A stretch of 64,000 bases of DNA from Puffinus mauretanicus (lineage: Eukaryota; Chordata; Aves; Procellariiformes; Procellariidae): NCBI GenBank assembly GCA_023333565.1, contig JAJKFH010002438.1:1054001-1118000 (forward strand), in the 5' to 3' direction. Positions 33,301-48,300 of this stretch are shown here, in pieces (within the stretch, counting starts at the first letter, position 1; each line of letters opens with the position of its first letter). The notes below the pieces were generated by a model. It saw nothing but the letters and a program-made list of their open reading frames with translations. It searched no databases and was not told where the DNA came from. A program made the position numbers and the translations under genes.

Positions 33301-36300
33301 CGTCCATGGAGTTTGCCACGAGAGCAAAATAGCAATGAAGCTGAACAGTTTGTAGAAATCCTGCTGAAAATTGGAGTCAGATTGGGCCACATCAAATCAC
33401 TTCCCTTACACACTTCAGCTCTTTCCTCTGTCAACCCTGGGCTTATTCCACTGCCACCTGGATCCTCGGGTGGATTGCTTTATACAGGCTCTCTCTCCAC
33501 ATAAGATCACACATGTGCAAACATTTTATCTATGAGAGAGAATCAACACTACCCAACATTTTGTATCAGACAGGAAACAACATGTTATCTCCAGCTGGAT
33601 CCATAGAGGAATTTACTGCAGAATTTAGTAGTGGCACCACATCCCTTTTAAAAGCGGCGTGGGGTTTGTAGCACCTATAAGCAGTCCCTGAGATGAAAGG
33701 TCCCAGTGGAAGAAAAGCTTGATTACTTTGAGAATGAGATGAGGGGCAGGATCACATTTATCTGAAGGATATTTATCAGGATTTCAGTTCAGGAGAGAGT
33801 CCCTACTGGCAACAGTACTTGAGCCTCTGACATGAACAGGACTGGTTTGTATCCTCTTCTGAACTGGGAACTAATCAATATCCTGGGGGAAGGATAAAGC
33901 AAAGAATATTTATTTCAGGGTAAGCAAGGTGAGACCGGAGCTGGGAAGACTTACCGCGTGGAGTGGACGTAGTGCGGACTGCGTACCCGTAGATCTGGCG
34001 TCGATGGCATGCTGGACTGGGAGTTCCAGTGGGGAAGGCTCCGGATGGGGCTGTTCTGCAGCGAGCTGCTCCCTCCCGCCTCGGCACAGCTCCCGGTGCT
34101 GGGGAACCGCTTGTGACTGCTGCAGAGCAAACACCCTGCTTCAGTTCCCGAGCGCACATTTGGGGAAGGGGCTCCCACGCCTCTTTCCAGATCTCAGGCA
34201 TGTGCCTGTGATCTCACGGGGGTGAGTGGGAGTTGGGTCAGCTGCTGCTCTGAGCTGCGTCCCAGAGCTTGTGCTTCTGCAGTAGCCAGAGGTCAAGGCC
34301 AAGCCCTGTCAAAGCCCTCAGATGATCCACCATCCTTCCTTTCTAAATGTTTTTTAAAATAACGTTGAGACACCAAGCAGCAGTCATGTGGCTGCAGCCT
34401 ATTTTGATGACATGCCTATTGGCCAAAACACCCAAAAGTCTCCTTTTGATAAGGGACAGCTTTGTAAATTTTGGAAGGGCTCACACCTGTCCCTCCTGAA
34501 AGCAGGAGATACCTGTGTGATGGAGCTTCAAGATAGCTGGCTCACCTGGAATGACTGTGTGAGGAGCGTTTCTTGACCTTCTCATAGGGTTCATCCAAGG
34601 ATGACTCGCTCCACATCTTGGGTTTGATGGGGGACTTGTCATAGTCATTGCGGTGGTAATGCATTTGGCGGAGGCCTTCCAGTGACTGCGGAGGAGGAGG
34701 CCTGTTGTGCAAGGGTGGCCGGGGAGGGAGTCCTTTGTGTGGGGACTGGAGAGGGGATATTGTGCTGGTGACCTGAGAATCCTCTGTGAAGAGAAGAAGG
34801 GAGAGAGGTGATGGCTGTGTGGTACCTCCAATGGCAGCACAACCCCGGGGGACACCATCACACCTCCAGAGCCTGCTTCCTTACCCCGCTTCCCCTGGTT
34901 GCGTTCAGGAGCAACCTGAAGATCCGACTTTCAGAAGTGCACCGGCTGACATTCCCATTTTGGGAGGGAATGGCCAGGAAGAGCGTGTGATGCATTAAAA
35001 CAACTGAAACCTTAAGAGAAAATAAGGGGGCATTCTAGGACTGTCTTTTGAAAGAATTCAGAGCAGTAACCATGGCAATACTCACTGCTCCTGGCCTGAT
35101 GTCTGACTACAAGTCAGAGTCAGAGGAAACTGCTCTCAGTCCAGAGCGTTTTTGGTACTGGGAATTTTGGGTGGGTTATTACACAGAACAGTTCCTGTGT
35201 CAATCAGGAGTTCACACATCCTTCCCCGTTTCCTTCCTGCCCTCTAGAACATATAGCAGCCAACATACCATCCTCGAGAACAAGGGCATCTGAGAGGGAG
35301 CTGTCTTCACTGGCAATGTTTCCTTCTGAGGGGAAGAAAATGGAAATGTGGTCAGATGGTCCTGAGAATCACAGTGACTGAGTGCTGAAGTGCAGCGTGA
35401 TCTTCATCCACTGAATCTTACCCTTAAGCAGTCACCCACGTCTTCCTCCTCACATAGCCGAGAGGCAAGATTCCTATAAACAACTGACTCAGCCCACTCA
35501 GTCTCTGAGGGCAGAGCTGCAGGCCAGGTCTCTCACTAGCAGGCTGCCTTTCAAGGAGTTCCTAACTCTTTTCATTTAACGGGGATTAAGACTGAGTCAC
35601 AACGGAGAGCTGAGATCCTCCGAGGATGCAAAATGGCATGGTGCCATTAGTGAGATTTATTTCCTGGGCTTTAAGGACTCTGGGTTGATCTCTGCCTTCT
35701 TAAAATGATCATCCTGTTGCTAACTAAAGGCCCACACTAGGTACCAGTTTTGTGTAATTCAGGGAAATGCTTTCTGAGCATCCTCTGTAGCATCAGGAGA
35801 AGCTCTCACGTCCTTGGCGTGCACAAGTCTGAGCTGCCTCCCCCATCCCACGTCCTCACGGCTGTCTGTTATCCCTGACTGTGGTGCAACTTGGTACCCA
35901 GGTCACAAATACAGCAGCTCTAATCTCAGTTCCTGCTACAAAGGCACAGAGAAAAGCTCTGCAAGTCAAAGGGAAAGGGCAAAATCAGCAAGGGAGAAAG
36001 AACCACAGCAGAAAGTTAATGGATTTCATGAAAAACCAATCAACAACCCAGTAAACCGTAAGTGCCCTGAGAATTACATTGTAAAAAAAGAAAAAGAAAA
36101 AAAAGCATTTGAACACAGCAATGACACTGCTGCTACTTTGATTTTACAGATGCCTTTCAGCTAGAGAGCTCACCCCAATCTGCTAACATTAATTACATTT
36201 GTACAGCACCACTCCGGAGGAGACGTTAACAGAGCGATTTTATAGGTGAACAAAGGAGTCACAGTCTGCTTTCCTGACACACTTATAATCTACAGCCTGA

Positions 36301-39300
36301 CACTGCTTCTTGTGCTGTGAACCAGCACATCCCTAATGCATGGCACGCAGCCCAGACACCCATCTGACAGCACGCTGGTACGGGAGAGGACAACCCAACT
36401 GCCAGCACCCGTGGAGTCAGGAGAGGGAAGAGGAGGGAGGAGAAACCTGTGCCTCAAGCCATGAGTCCAAGGCAAGAATTTTTCTCCCTGCCCTCCACAG
36501 ACCCTTCAGCAATGCCGTGGGCACTGAGCCCCGCTTACCCTCTATGATCAGGGAGGCTCTCTGGGTTGGCTTCTTTCCAGATTTGATGCGATACTCATTG
36601 ATGGCGTTTTCGATTTCCTGCAGTTTCTTCAGGGCGTTCAGGTAGGATGTCTTCCTCTGTTTCTTCAGCTTTTTGCTGACGTTTGGGTCACTCGCCAAGC
36701 GCCGGGCAGCCTCCGTGATCTGGGACTGAATGGCAAACTCCCTCTCCAGGCGCTCCAGCTCTGCCTCCTGAGGAAAGGCAAGAGGATTCTGGCTACCACC
36801 AAACCCTCCTGGCCCAGCTATGGGGAAGCTCCCCCTGAACCTGGCCAGTGGCCTCCAACCAAGGCCCTCCACCAGCAAAGCATCCACGATCACGACGCTC
36901 CCCCCCCATCTCAGGGCCTCCCTGAGCATACCCATCTCACCTTCATCTACTCACACAAGTGCCTGGGAGCACAACTGGTGGAAGGGATGACCCACACAAG
37001 GAGGACATGTGTGCTCCAGCCCTAAACCTGCTGTGCTGTTTAGCTTTTCATGCAGTTCAATATGGCCTAGTTCAACAGTGCCCTACTGCTGACATATTCA
37101 TCCTTTTACACCATCTTATGGGTGACACCTGCCTCCCACCTGCTCCTTCTCCCTGTTTCCCATCTCCGTATTTGAGCCCATTTGATATCAGTGCTACGTA
37201 TTGATGCCAAGCTACGGCTTTAACCCTCTTGACAGGTTTGCTTGGCACCCACCAAACTCTTTGGGGTAAAAAAGCCAAAGATGGGCTAATTCCTCCTTGG
37301 TGTAGGGTGGCCAAAATCCAGGGGAGAGTATGCGCTGAAGTAATTATGGGCTGCTGCAACTGACTGCACCAGAAAATTATCTCCTTGAGTTACACGCCAG
37401 GAGGGTGATTTCAGAGCGAGCAGTGTTAACAGCAAGCTTTCTGTATGCCAAAAAGGACTAGTGTCTCGAACATTTGCCTTTGCAGGGTCTCAGCTGAGTT
37501 TTTAAATGCAACCAGGTGTACCCTGGAAGCTACCTACTGATTTTTAGTTATCCTCCAAAGTCAAGGGATTTAGGCCAATTTATGCAGAAGCTGATATAGA
37601 GCTTCCTGGTCTGCACTGGGACCCCAAGCTGTGAGGTACTTGCTAATCTGCAACGGATCTGGCTACCTTCCCCAGCTCGATGGAGTTTTTGGTGTTAGTC
37701 TGCTAGAAAGGAGAACACAGTACGCTGCAAATTAGGGAAAAAATGACGAACTTTTTTACTTCTAGTGAATGGTGGGAGTTCAGATCGCAAGCACTGACAG
37801 CCATATATGCATGGAGATCCCCGTTACGCAAATTCAAATCCTTTCTCTTTGTTTAGCGGCGGCGTATGCTGCAAGAGCTGATGCTGTGGGAATTAATCAG
37901 ACTGAAGTCCTTCTCTGAAGTTTTTATTCTGGGCTTCTGACTTAAAAAAAATCCCTTTGCTGTCAGTGGTGAGTCCGCATTGCCTTAAATCTGTAATTAT
38001 CATTTCCCTCATTTTACTGAAGACTGAACCCACCCCCCATCTTTTTAACAGATCCCTTTTTGCTTTGAAGAGTATAAGCTCTATCAGCGCCAAACTTATT
38101 AAAAGTGAATTTGACACCATGGAGTTTTTAAGGCCTGGAACCTGGTTACCACCTTCTGGCAAAATCCTTCCCAGAGTCAGGAATTACAGACCAGGTAGAG
38201 GTGATTACCAAAAAATACAATAGGACTCTTCCCTGCAAATCTTGCTCTGACAAAGCTCTTACTAAAGGTACGGAGAGTTTGATGTGAGCTGTCATTTCAG
38301 ACCTTCACAGATTCAGTTCTAAATAATTCAGTACATCTTAGAAAAAACATACTAATTTTCCTTCTGGCCATAATTGTCTATTTTCTTCCAGTGAGGCCAC
38401 AATAATAAAGCCTCAGAAAATGAGGACTATCATCTGTCTTCAGATGGAAGTGCCTTGCTTCAGGTCCTTGTCACAATTGGCAATATCAGTCATGGATTTA
38501 CGTGACTGGGAGTATTTCACCTTTTGTTTTAAATTGAGTTTCTAGTGCTTGCACTTGCTGAAAAGCGCATGAAAATCATTGCTGGCCTCTCTAAATGCTC
38601 TCAAACTGGCAGCCAAATAAACACAGCTCAATATCATTCTTCAAGGACAGAAATTTATGGTTTTCAACACAGTCTTAAAGTTTGACATGTGAAAAGGGAG
38701 GTGGAGAAAAGCTGAGTCATCATGTTTGGATTGCTGATGCCAAAAGGCAGAGTCCCTGCGATGGGGAGGAGCTGCTTTACTTTCATGCTCTCCCCACCTA
38801 AGCCTGCCACTGGAGTAAGGAGATTCCTCACCCGCTGGCCCCAAAAGCTGCCTTGTAGCAGTGAGATCTGGAAAGCTGGAGATCAGGTTATAACTGAGCA
38901 GCCAACAGACTGCAGGGGTTTTAGGAGTAACTCAGCTAAGCCGTGCTTCCCTTTGAAAAGCTTAATTAAATGTGCTAGTTCATGAATATTTGACTTCGGT
39001 GGAATTCCTCTCCCAGGCTCCATTGAGAACAAAACTAAAGAGCTCCAGCTGTTTATTTTTTCAGCAGGAGGAAAATGCCAACAAAACGACAAACAGTTAA
39101 TTCCCTGGCTGAACGGAGCCTTATACCGCACAGTCACACCAGCTTCAGTCTCTCCTCTTACAAAAATAAAAAAGAAACTCAAGATTGGAATATACACAAG
39201 TGTCTTGAGACAAATGCGTCTCTGCAGACAATAGCTTTTCTGTGAATCCGGTCCCGCCTTACAGCTGCTGCAGGCCTGTTTTCACAGCCACGGTTCAGGG

Positions 39301-42300
39301 CACTGACCCAGCACATTGTGGGAGCAAGGGAAGAGAACAAACACTCCCTGGCAAACTTAGAAAAACATAATTCCAACTCCCCATAGGTAGGGACGAAGGC
39401 TCTTTTGTTTAAGGACTGAGGAGCAAAATGCTTTCATCTTGCTATTGCAGGGCTAAGATGGATAATTGTGATGCTTTTCTCCCCGTTAGAGGAGATCTGA
39501 ATTCGGATTGCTACTGAAGCAGAAAGCAAGTGGCTGTTTGCAGTAACAACACCGGGCAGCAGCAGGGCTCAGATGGCTCAAGGCGCTCCTGATGCGCTCC
39601 CTACTCAGACGAGTCACTGCACTTGGTCACCGGAGCGCTTGGACTGTCATGGTCCAGTTGGTCACCCAGGCTATTTCTGTTACCTCTAGCAAAGCCAGGG
39701 CTGAACTTTGAGGGTTTAACCTTTACACCGAGTCTGAACTAAGGGCATCAACTCTCTCATTGTTTCCCTGTTCTGATGGATATTAGAAAAAAAAAGGCAC
39801 CATGACCAACTACAGTTATTTAAAAGAAAAATGACTGTAAGACTGATGGTTCCTACGTGATGCACGCTGGACGTCTTAGAGACCCGAAGTGGGGACACGG
39901 GGCTGGAAGGGAAGGGCACTGCCTCACCTCTCCCTTAGGCAAGATTTTCTGCTCATCCAGTTTAAAGGCAGTTCCTATTCTTCTCCTTACAATAGGCGGC
40001 TCCTCCCCAGGATCTAGGGGGTATTCTCGTGGCAGCTTTCCTGTGAGCTCCTGTAAGCAGAAAATGCTGTTAGTGATCTGGGAAATCCTGCAGCAGAGCA
40101 AAGCACACCACCGCTCTTGAACTGTGGCTGTAAAATGACAGGCGTTCATTAACGACATCTCCAGTTCAGCCAGCTGATAAACATACAGGTGAGCACCCAG
40201 CCCTGCAAACTCGTCCCAGGACCTGACATTGAGGGTGGGGAACTGTTCTTTAACCTGTGCATGAATACAGAATTTTGTGGCCTGCCCAGGGCAGGTCTAT
40301 AGGTGTTGCCCATCCCTAGGGCGTTGGAGCCTAAGGCTGAACAGGCTGCAGCACACATGCTTTCATCTCTGCTGCAGGGTGAGCAGGAAAGAAGAGCTTC
40401 TATCTGCTGAGCTACTTCTCGGAAGGGGGTGAGCAGATCCGAGAGCCTTCACGCAGGATGCAGGTCTGCTGAGTCAGAAAGCCCCACTGGCAACAGCCGT
40501 GCAGGTTATGACCCGCACAGAAAAACATTCCCACCTGATTCATGATGTGTCTGAGAGGAATGCAGTGAAAATGGTCACTAAAAGCGGTGCCTGGTACCTC
40601 ATTACCTGTCTGATAACACTTCATGTATCAGAGCCCCTTCCAAACCCTGGTGATGTCATGGCAGGTTTGGAGCAATAGTAGATGATGCTTTGTCAGAGCG
40701 ATGGGGTCATTTGCAAAGATTTGTTCAAAATCTGAAGCAAACCCCACAGAACTGAGGAATATCTGGAACACAGGAAGCGGCAAGCGCCAATATTGATGTT
40801 AATGCTGTGGGTTTTTTTTTTTCTCCCTGGACTACACAATACAGCCACACATATCTGAATTGAAGGCATTCAAATGCCTACAGAAAAAGGCAGGAGCCTC
40901 ACTGAGAGCACAGCCCAGACTCCTTGTACTCAAAAGTCTCCCCATGAAGGACAAAAGGCTTTTGTGCTCCTTAGCATCAGCCTTGAGAGGATCCAGCTGG
41001 CAGAGTAACCTAAATCATCTGAATCCCAAAGAACAGCAGCTGACCTTAATGCGAGTGTGCAGTTCAGCCCCTGCCTGCCCTGGCCTCTCCCCCGCTCCCT
41101 AATGGGGTTTTTCTTTCTACTCTTTTCAGGTCAGTAGGAAACAAGGACTTGGCCTTTTCAAATCCTTTCTTTAAGCAGCTCCCAGAAAAATGGGTTTGCA
41201 GCTCTGTGCCGACGTGCACAACGCCCTTTTGCGAGAGGCACTGTTGCAGTATCTCATGAGTCCCATTCCGTGTTGCCCCTCCAGCCCCGTGGGGTTATTT
41301 CAGCTTTTCTTCTGTAACGCGTTCTTTCTAGTGTGATGTGGCTCTAAGCACTGCATCAAGACACAGACTCCTATATCCTTTCCTGAGGTAAACTAGGATA
41401 TTTTCTTTATAACCCTTAACTTAATATGAAGCAGGGCAGTGGGGAAAGAGTTAATATCTTCTGTAAAATGCCCAAGATTGGAGCAGAACAAAATTAATGT
41501 GGGCTACCATGCTGCCTCCATAAACTGAAAAGTATTCACAGGCACGGTCCTGAAATGTAATCTAAATTAATAAGTAACTGGAGTAGTGATGGCCCTAAGT
41601 AACCTGATGCCACTGTTACGAATGGCTCTGGCCATGCTTATTCGATTATGCCCGCACTTTTAACCCTTTTTTATCTCCTGGTTTGCCGCCTTCTCCCTCT
41701 GTTTTGGCCATTCCCATACCAAAGCAGAAAGGACGAAGGGCCGCCTGAGAGGAAATACTTCCAACTGGAGGCTGCTGATGGATGAGCTGTAGGGTTGCAA
41801 GACAGGGTCAGATTCCAAGTGTCCATCAACTGCCTCTCTCGGATCATGTACAGAAAGCATCAACACTTTCTACCACCTCTTAAGGTGCTGACAGATGGGC
41901 TCTGGCCAGCCTTGCTGCAGCACATTAAGGAGATATTGCTCCTTACTACTGGCTCCATGCCTCAGCAGGAGCTTTTGCCGGCATCCAGGTTGCTCGCGAA
42001 GTGCCTGAGGCTGCACCGCAGATGGGGCTGGATTTAAAGGAAAGGCACTGGGCTGTGAGCTCCTGCAACTGTGGCACAGGCACATCTTCCCCTGCATGTG
42101 TGCTGCTGCAAAGCATTAGCCCTCAGCAGTCAGGCAGTGTCAGCTTAGCATGGTAAATTCCTCCAAGGCAAGTAGAGCCCTCCAGACCTTGTCCCATCAG
42201 CCCTGAAGAGCATGTGACTGCTTCCTGCAGAAATCTTAGCTCTGTACTCGACGGACTTACGAGACTGGATGTGGTCCTGCAACCTTTACCAGCACAAGTT

Positions 42301-45300
42301 TTTTGCTGAAGTCAACCAGTACTTCTCAGGTAGGAAAGGACTGCTTGTGTGGAGTAAAGGACGGGAACCGGGGCAGCAGAGATTTCTGCTGACTTTCTTT
42401 GTTGAGAGGTATTTTCCATAACTTATTCTTGTTGGCGTTAAAACTATAGACTAATTGAAACAGCACAATGAGGGGTGAATCAGTGACCTATTTCCCCCAT
42501 TTTTGTCAAGGCGAGACACACATCAAATATTACGCAACAATTGGAAGATCTCCCGCTGTCTGCAGCCAGTTTCCTGTTGTGTTACACATTATGATTTGTT
42601 GTTAAGTTCAGATTTTCGGGCCTGGTAAACAAAGGAGGATTGCTGAATGACCCAAGTGTACGCTGCTGCTAACCTCCACACACATCTGCAGCGGGGTTGT
42701 GATTTCCCCAAACATTAAACTGATCTGTAAACTGGCCTCCTGTGTACTCCAGGAATGAACAGGCAGGGGAGTGGGAAGGTAAGTTCCTGAGCTGTCCTGA
42801 ATGTCCTGGGATGACCACAGTGATTCCTCTTCACAAGGTCTGCCACCACACTGCCATTCCTCTCCAGCAGTGCCAGAGCTTATTGGATGCAGGGAGTCTA
42901 CACGGAGCAGATGAAACCTTGTGTGCTGTACGTAAGAATACGCTGGGAGAAGAAAAGCACGTAGGGTCAGGCCTGCTCCAAGAAGAAAAGCTATCAGGTG
43001 GGTTTTTTTTTTGCTAATGAAGTCAAAAGCATTTGAGAAGTGATTATCAGTACACAGGACAGCCTTCCTATGCCATTTAGGTAGCTGCATATTCCCACCA
43101 AAGTCAATAAGAAGCCTGGCTGAATGCATCTTAAACACAATTTCAAACAGCAGACATGGATGCTGAGCAGCCTCCTAGCCCCAAGCCAACCGGGTACCCA
43201 GCTGACACGGGGTGCCCTTCTCTGTGGGGGAAATGTCCTGTGACATTGCAATCTGGAGCTGAAACAGCTAGACCTTCCTGAGGCCTTTGTACAACGGGCT
43301 TTGCAAGAGGCGACTATGGAAGGAATCTCTTCTCCTGACTCCACACCACCTCCAAACAATGAGCATGCTTATAACAATGCAAGCAACAACATGTTAAGGT
43401 TTCAAAATGTCCATTGCCTACCGCTTCTCGGAGACACAGTTTCTTTAGCTCTTCCAAGCGTTGGCGCAGTGTCTCTTCCAAAGCTTCTTGCCTGGATTTC
43501 AGTGCAGCCAGCATGTCTTTCTTGGCAGACTGAGAACTATCTGACTCTTGGGAACCTATCAATAAACAATGATTTCACTAGGCCAGCTGACAGCAGAATA
43601 CACATCTGGAGTGCTTGTAATTTTACCAAAGCCTGGATGCAGTCCTTCCAAAAAGAAATCAGACTATGACATGAAGCAGGTGTTATCCAGTCATGTTTGT
43701 TTACAGCAAATTCTTAATGTTTAAGCTAACAGACAGAGATCGGATAGTGGGGCACACATCATCCAGAAAAATAAAAGCAAAAAATTATTCATGTAAAGAT
43801 CCTAGAAAAAAACAGACATACCGTTCCCATGAAAGTTCCCAATGGCAAATAACAGTACATTCTACAAAGCCCTGGAGATGCATTTTTGTGAAATTAAGCC
43901 TAGGAGAAACCATTTGACGATACAGCCTACTTCTTAAGAACTGCAATTATCCTAGTAGCCAACATTTAATTCAATCCACTTACAGTGCCTATTTTATGAA
44001 AAAATGTAATGGAACAAAATTACCTAGCAAGATTCCTGTAAAACACACCAAAACAACAATAACCCATAGGTCCTTCTGGGATAGTAGCTGTTTCTTGTGA
44101 AGATGTAGGTCAAGATATTTAAACTGCATGTCCAAATGGCTTGACTTTTCAAGTGGCAATTACCCAGCAACTTCCACTGAAGTAAGTCCATGCATTAAGT
44201 TGCTCAGATGTCGTGACAGCATTTGTAACTTCAGCTCTTTAGGGGAACTTATTGATGGGGTTTCTGGTTTTATTTTGGTTTCGGATGTGCATCAATTGCT
44301 ATCCAAGATCTAGCATGTCAAAGAAGGGGCAATATTGCATCCATTTTTGGGTCCCCAACTTGAGCAGCTCATTTTTCAGGATGTGCTTAGCTTTCACCCT
44401 CTTTAATGCATGTCTGGGCTCAGGGATGAGTTTATAGTGAAGTCACCACTTCCCACCGAACCCCTTGTTTGCATAAGCCGAGTGCATCCTTTCATCACAG
44501 GGTAAGGACACAAAAGTTATGGCCATACTGTGAGACGAAAAGCAAGCTCAGGAAGGGGTAAACGCCATCTCCACACGCTTTTCACTCATATTACTGGCTG
44601 CTGTTTAGCTACAGCTGTAGTTCAAAGCATCCACCTTAGGTTTACGGAAAGCTGAGTTCTGGTATCTGTGGTGGATTCAGCAGGAGCGTCCCATGTTTGT
44701 CCACAGACGACACGGACAGCTACAGCTCCACACACTCTAAAGCTCTGCCCACACACAGCTCTGGAGCTCAGCCTAAGTCTACATCTGATCCCTTTTTAGT
44801 AAACTCCATAGCGGGTCTTAAGCCAGGCTGAATGGACAGGGCTGCTGTGGCTAAGGGCTTGCTGTTGCCTCAACAGAAGTGTCTAGGTGATCTAAGTATC
44901 CGAGATGTCTTCCATGGGGTGGCAGATAGGATCCAGGACCCCGTGAGACCCACACTCTTTTGGATCGGTAGTGGTATACTCTACCCACCTAAAATGGCAC
45001 CAGACACCTACATTTAGACAGCTGGATTGTGCTCAGTGCTTTGTAGGGACTTCTTGTGGGGTACTGTAGGTTTATGCCTGCAGAAAAGCCTTTGACTCAG
45101 CAATGCTTTCAAGGGGGTTCCTCCTAGTTCTCAGTGGTTCCTCAGTGGTCTCAGCACCCGCTGTCCCACGGTGACTCTGGGGGGCTCCCCCACCCCTCTA
45201 GAGCAACGGCACAAAGAAAGCAGACCTTTATTATCTGCAGGAGTCAGATACAACAGGATACTACATGGAGTTTTCTGTGCACCTGTAGGATGGGGGTGAG

Positions 45301-48300
45301 AGGGGGCTTCTAGATACATTTGCACCTTGGCCTCCAAGCGTACAGTGAAGACACTCAGCCCATTGAAAATGTTGCTGCCCTTTCACAGAGCTCTGAAAGG
45401 AACCTGGGAACAACTCTTTGTTTTGGCAGCAAAACAGAGTGGAATTTGTGCTTTCAGCTTCATCTTTCATTGCTACTATTCCAGCAGACCATTAAAGCTA
45501 AACTGAAAGAGGATTGAGGCAACCCATGCCATGAAATAGTTCTGCATTGGCCCAGGGGGAGCAGAGAACCTCACAGATCTTTTCCTCCACTATTTTCTGG
45601 AGTTTTCATACAGGAAGACAGCTGGCATTTATTCTGTGAAGCACCACCCCGCTTTGTTACATCTTTTATTGGGCTGTCCTGGAGTGCGGGAGGTGGAAAA
45701 AGGGCTCTCTAAAGGTCCCCCAGGTTGAGCATCATCAGATAAAGGAGGACAACCTCATGGTAAGAGGTGTAGTCATCCTCATTTGTAGTCATGTGTGTGT
45801 GTAGTCATCCTCATTTCATTTGGATTTGCCCTCACAGAGCAACAAAACTCAATTCTGCAAACACATCTGTGCTGCAGGAACTTGACGGGATCTTCTAGAG
45901 GAGCCTTGTATTTGCACTGGCAGGGAAAGCCCTCTCTAGAATTTTCTAATTCTTAATAGTAACCCTGGTGAGCAGTTACTAGCAAAAACTGAATTGCTGA
46001 ATTTCTTCACTGAATTGCCAACAAACTGCTGAGTCCCGGTAAAAAGTTGCTCATGATTCCAGCAGATATTTCAACCCTTTTTTTTCTTCTTTTAGGACAA
46101 CTTTAATGACCTACGTTTTCCTTTCAACTGCTCTTCCCCTTTCCTTCCTCCCTCTGCTCCCTACCTCCACACCAGCCTCAGAGTTATTTTTAAAAGCTAT
46201 TCATTTTTGCACTGCGGGTTGCCACAGCAGCTACATAGATGCCGAAACATTTAAAAGCATACGAATAGCCTAAACTCTGGCCAGACGCCTGAGCAGATTC
46301 CGGGTGTGCCGACAAGAAGGAAACGAACGGCTTCTGGCTGAGCTGGTACGGACCCAAATCAAGCACAGACAGTTCACAGCATTTGCTCCAGCTGTGCTCA
46401 CCCTGTGTGAGAACCATGCTGGTCTCAACCCTGACGCGGTCGGTGGCAATGTCCACTGAATGCACATTTTGCCATCTTTTTCACCATTCCCAGAAAGCAA
46501 AGGAATTGGGGGAGATCTGGAAGAGCATTTTCACATCTGAGTTAAGCAATGGGATTACTGCTGAAACCAAAGTCAACCACTCCTCGGCACTAATGAATGA
46601 GTTCAAATTAACTTTTTCCCAGCGTGTCTTCGTATAACAAACTCTTCTAGCACAGCGAGGGTTCAAAGGCCAGGGGACAGGGTACTCAGTTCATGGCTTG
46701 TGATGCTGAATCTTTTTAGTTTGACCATACCTGACTTGGGCATACTGCAGGATTATTTCTTCAGATCTTCCTGAAATTTCTCCTTCAGAAACTGTTCTGT
46801 TCTAGCTGGTTTGGTTTTGTTTTTTTTTTTCTTTTTTTTTTTTTTATTTAAAAGCTGAACTATTTTGGAGTGTATTATTGGATTTTTATGGGTTGGATTC
46901 TCTGCTTGTTCTCACAGGTGAAAAGCAAATGGAAAGTTGATCAGTCAAGAGAATTACACCTGTGTGAGATGCTTGTAAAGGAGCAGAGAACAGTGCTTTG
47001 TATTGCTGGGGTGCCTACAGCTTCCATTGGAGACTCTTTATTTACATATATGTATTAATCCAGCCTCGAGCAAGGCTGTGACCACAGACCCACTTCTAAA
47101 CCCAGTGACAATTGACCCAAAAATGTCAGAACAAATCAAAAGACCACAAAAACAACCAAAGAAATGATCAAAGACCAGCACAAACCCAATCAATCAAGCA
47201 GATACTACCTTAAATCAGCCTTATTAAATATGATGCTCACTGAGTCACGGCTGCCCAGTGCCTTCCAAAGGGGATCATCAACAGAGAAAAATCAGTCCTG
47301 AAAGATCAGTCCTAACATGAGAGACTCCTACTGCGACAGAAATGGTTGACTGGGAGGCTTTCTCAGGTATTTTATCCCCCACAATTAGGGCTAATTCCTA
47401 ATGCAGTAAAGCAGAGAAATGTTGCTGAAATATGTAATTTCCCTGTATAGCTTTTGAACCTTCCTGTGAAAATTATTATTCAGCCTCCTTCCCATTTTCT
47501 GTGCAAAGATTTACCAAACTCTGCATTTTAACACACACTTCTGCAGAACCACTTGATGTCCCTAAAAGAAAAAGGGTTGTGAAAACACACTGGGTAGCAA
47601 GCACAGGGCCATCTCTTTGGTGGGCACCAGGAACCTGCTGAATTGGGGCCTGTTTTTATAGCTGCTGCTGCTGCTTTAATTTCAAAACCAAGGCAATCGT
47701 ACATGCCCTTTCCTCCTTAGCATACAGGATGGGACGCAGGTCCTGGTGACCTGAACATCCACTTAATACCCTATTATCGTGTGGATACGCTACTCATCTT
47801 CTGATACCTACTTGGCCTCTCTGGGCAATTTCTCCATCCACTGACACTCAGGAGAACACGAGCTGTGAAACGGGGGGAGAACATGGTCCTCCCTGCCCAA
47901 CTCACTCCTCCAGCAGAATTCATGGCTGAGCTTCTTCACCAGTGCTAACAGGCTCATTTCTGATCGCTCCAACACCGGTGATGTCAGGACAGTCTCGGTC
48001 ATGTTGATGGAGACATGAAGCAAGTGAGTCACACCCCCAAAGGATCTGACCAAGGCAATGTGCTGTGCCTGTGCAGATCTGCAGGGGCTCCTGGCTACCA
48101 GGCTTTGTTTTAAAGCTTGTCAAAGAGACGACACCAGCAATGTGAGCCACCGTTTTGAAGAGGAAAGCCCTACCAGTGACTCACTGTTTGTCCCCATTTC
48201 CTCCACCTATTTAGCAGAGTGGAGTCAGCTTGGAAAAGGGATAAATGAGAAAGACGAAAATAAGCAGGGAGGATAGATGGGATGCTGAAGAGCAGAGGGA

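Noticed and set aside
42608..43138. 176-codon open frame on -
   Set aside because: It sits fully inside a FRMD4A intron with no domain and no splice continuity with FRMD4A frames.
46818..46851. Poly(A) tail of a processed pseudogene on the - strand
   Set aside because: No gene-like sequence or target-site duplication is visible next to the T-rich tract.
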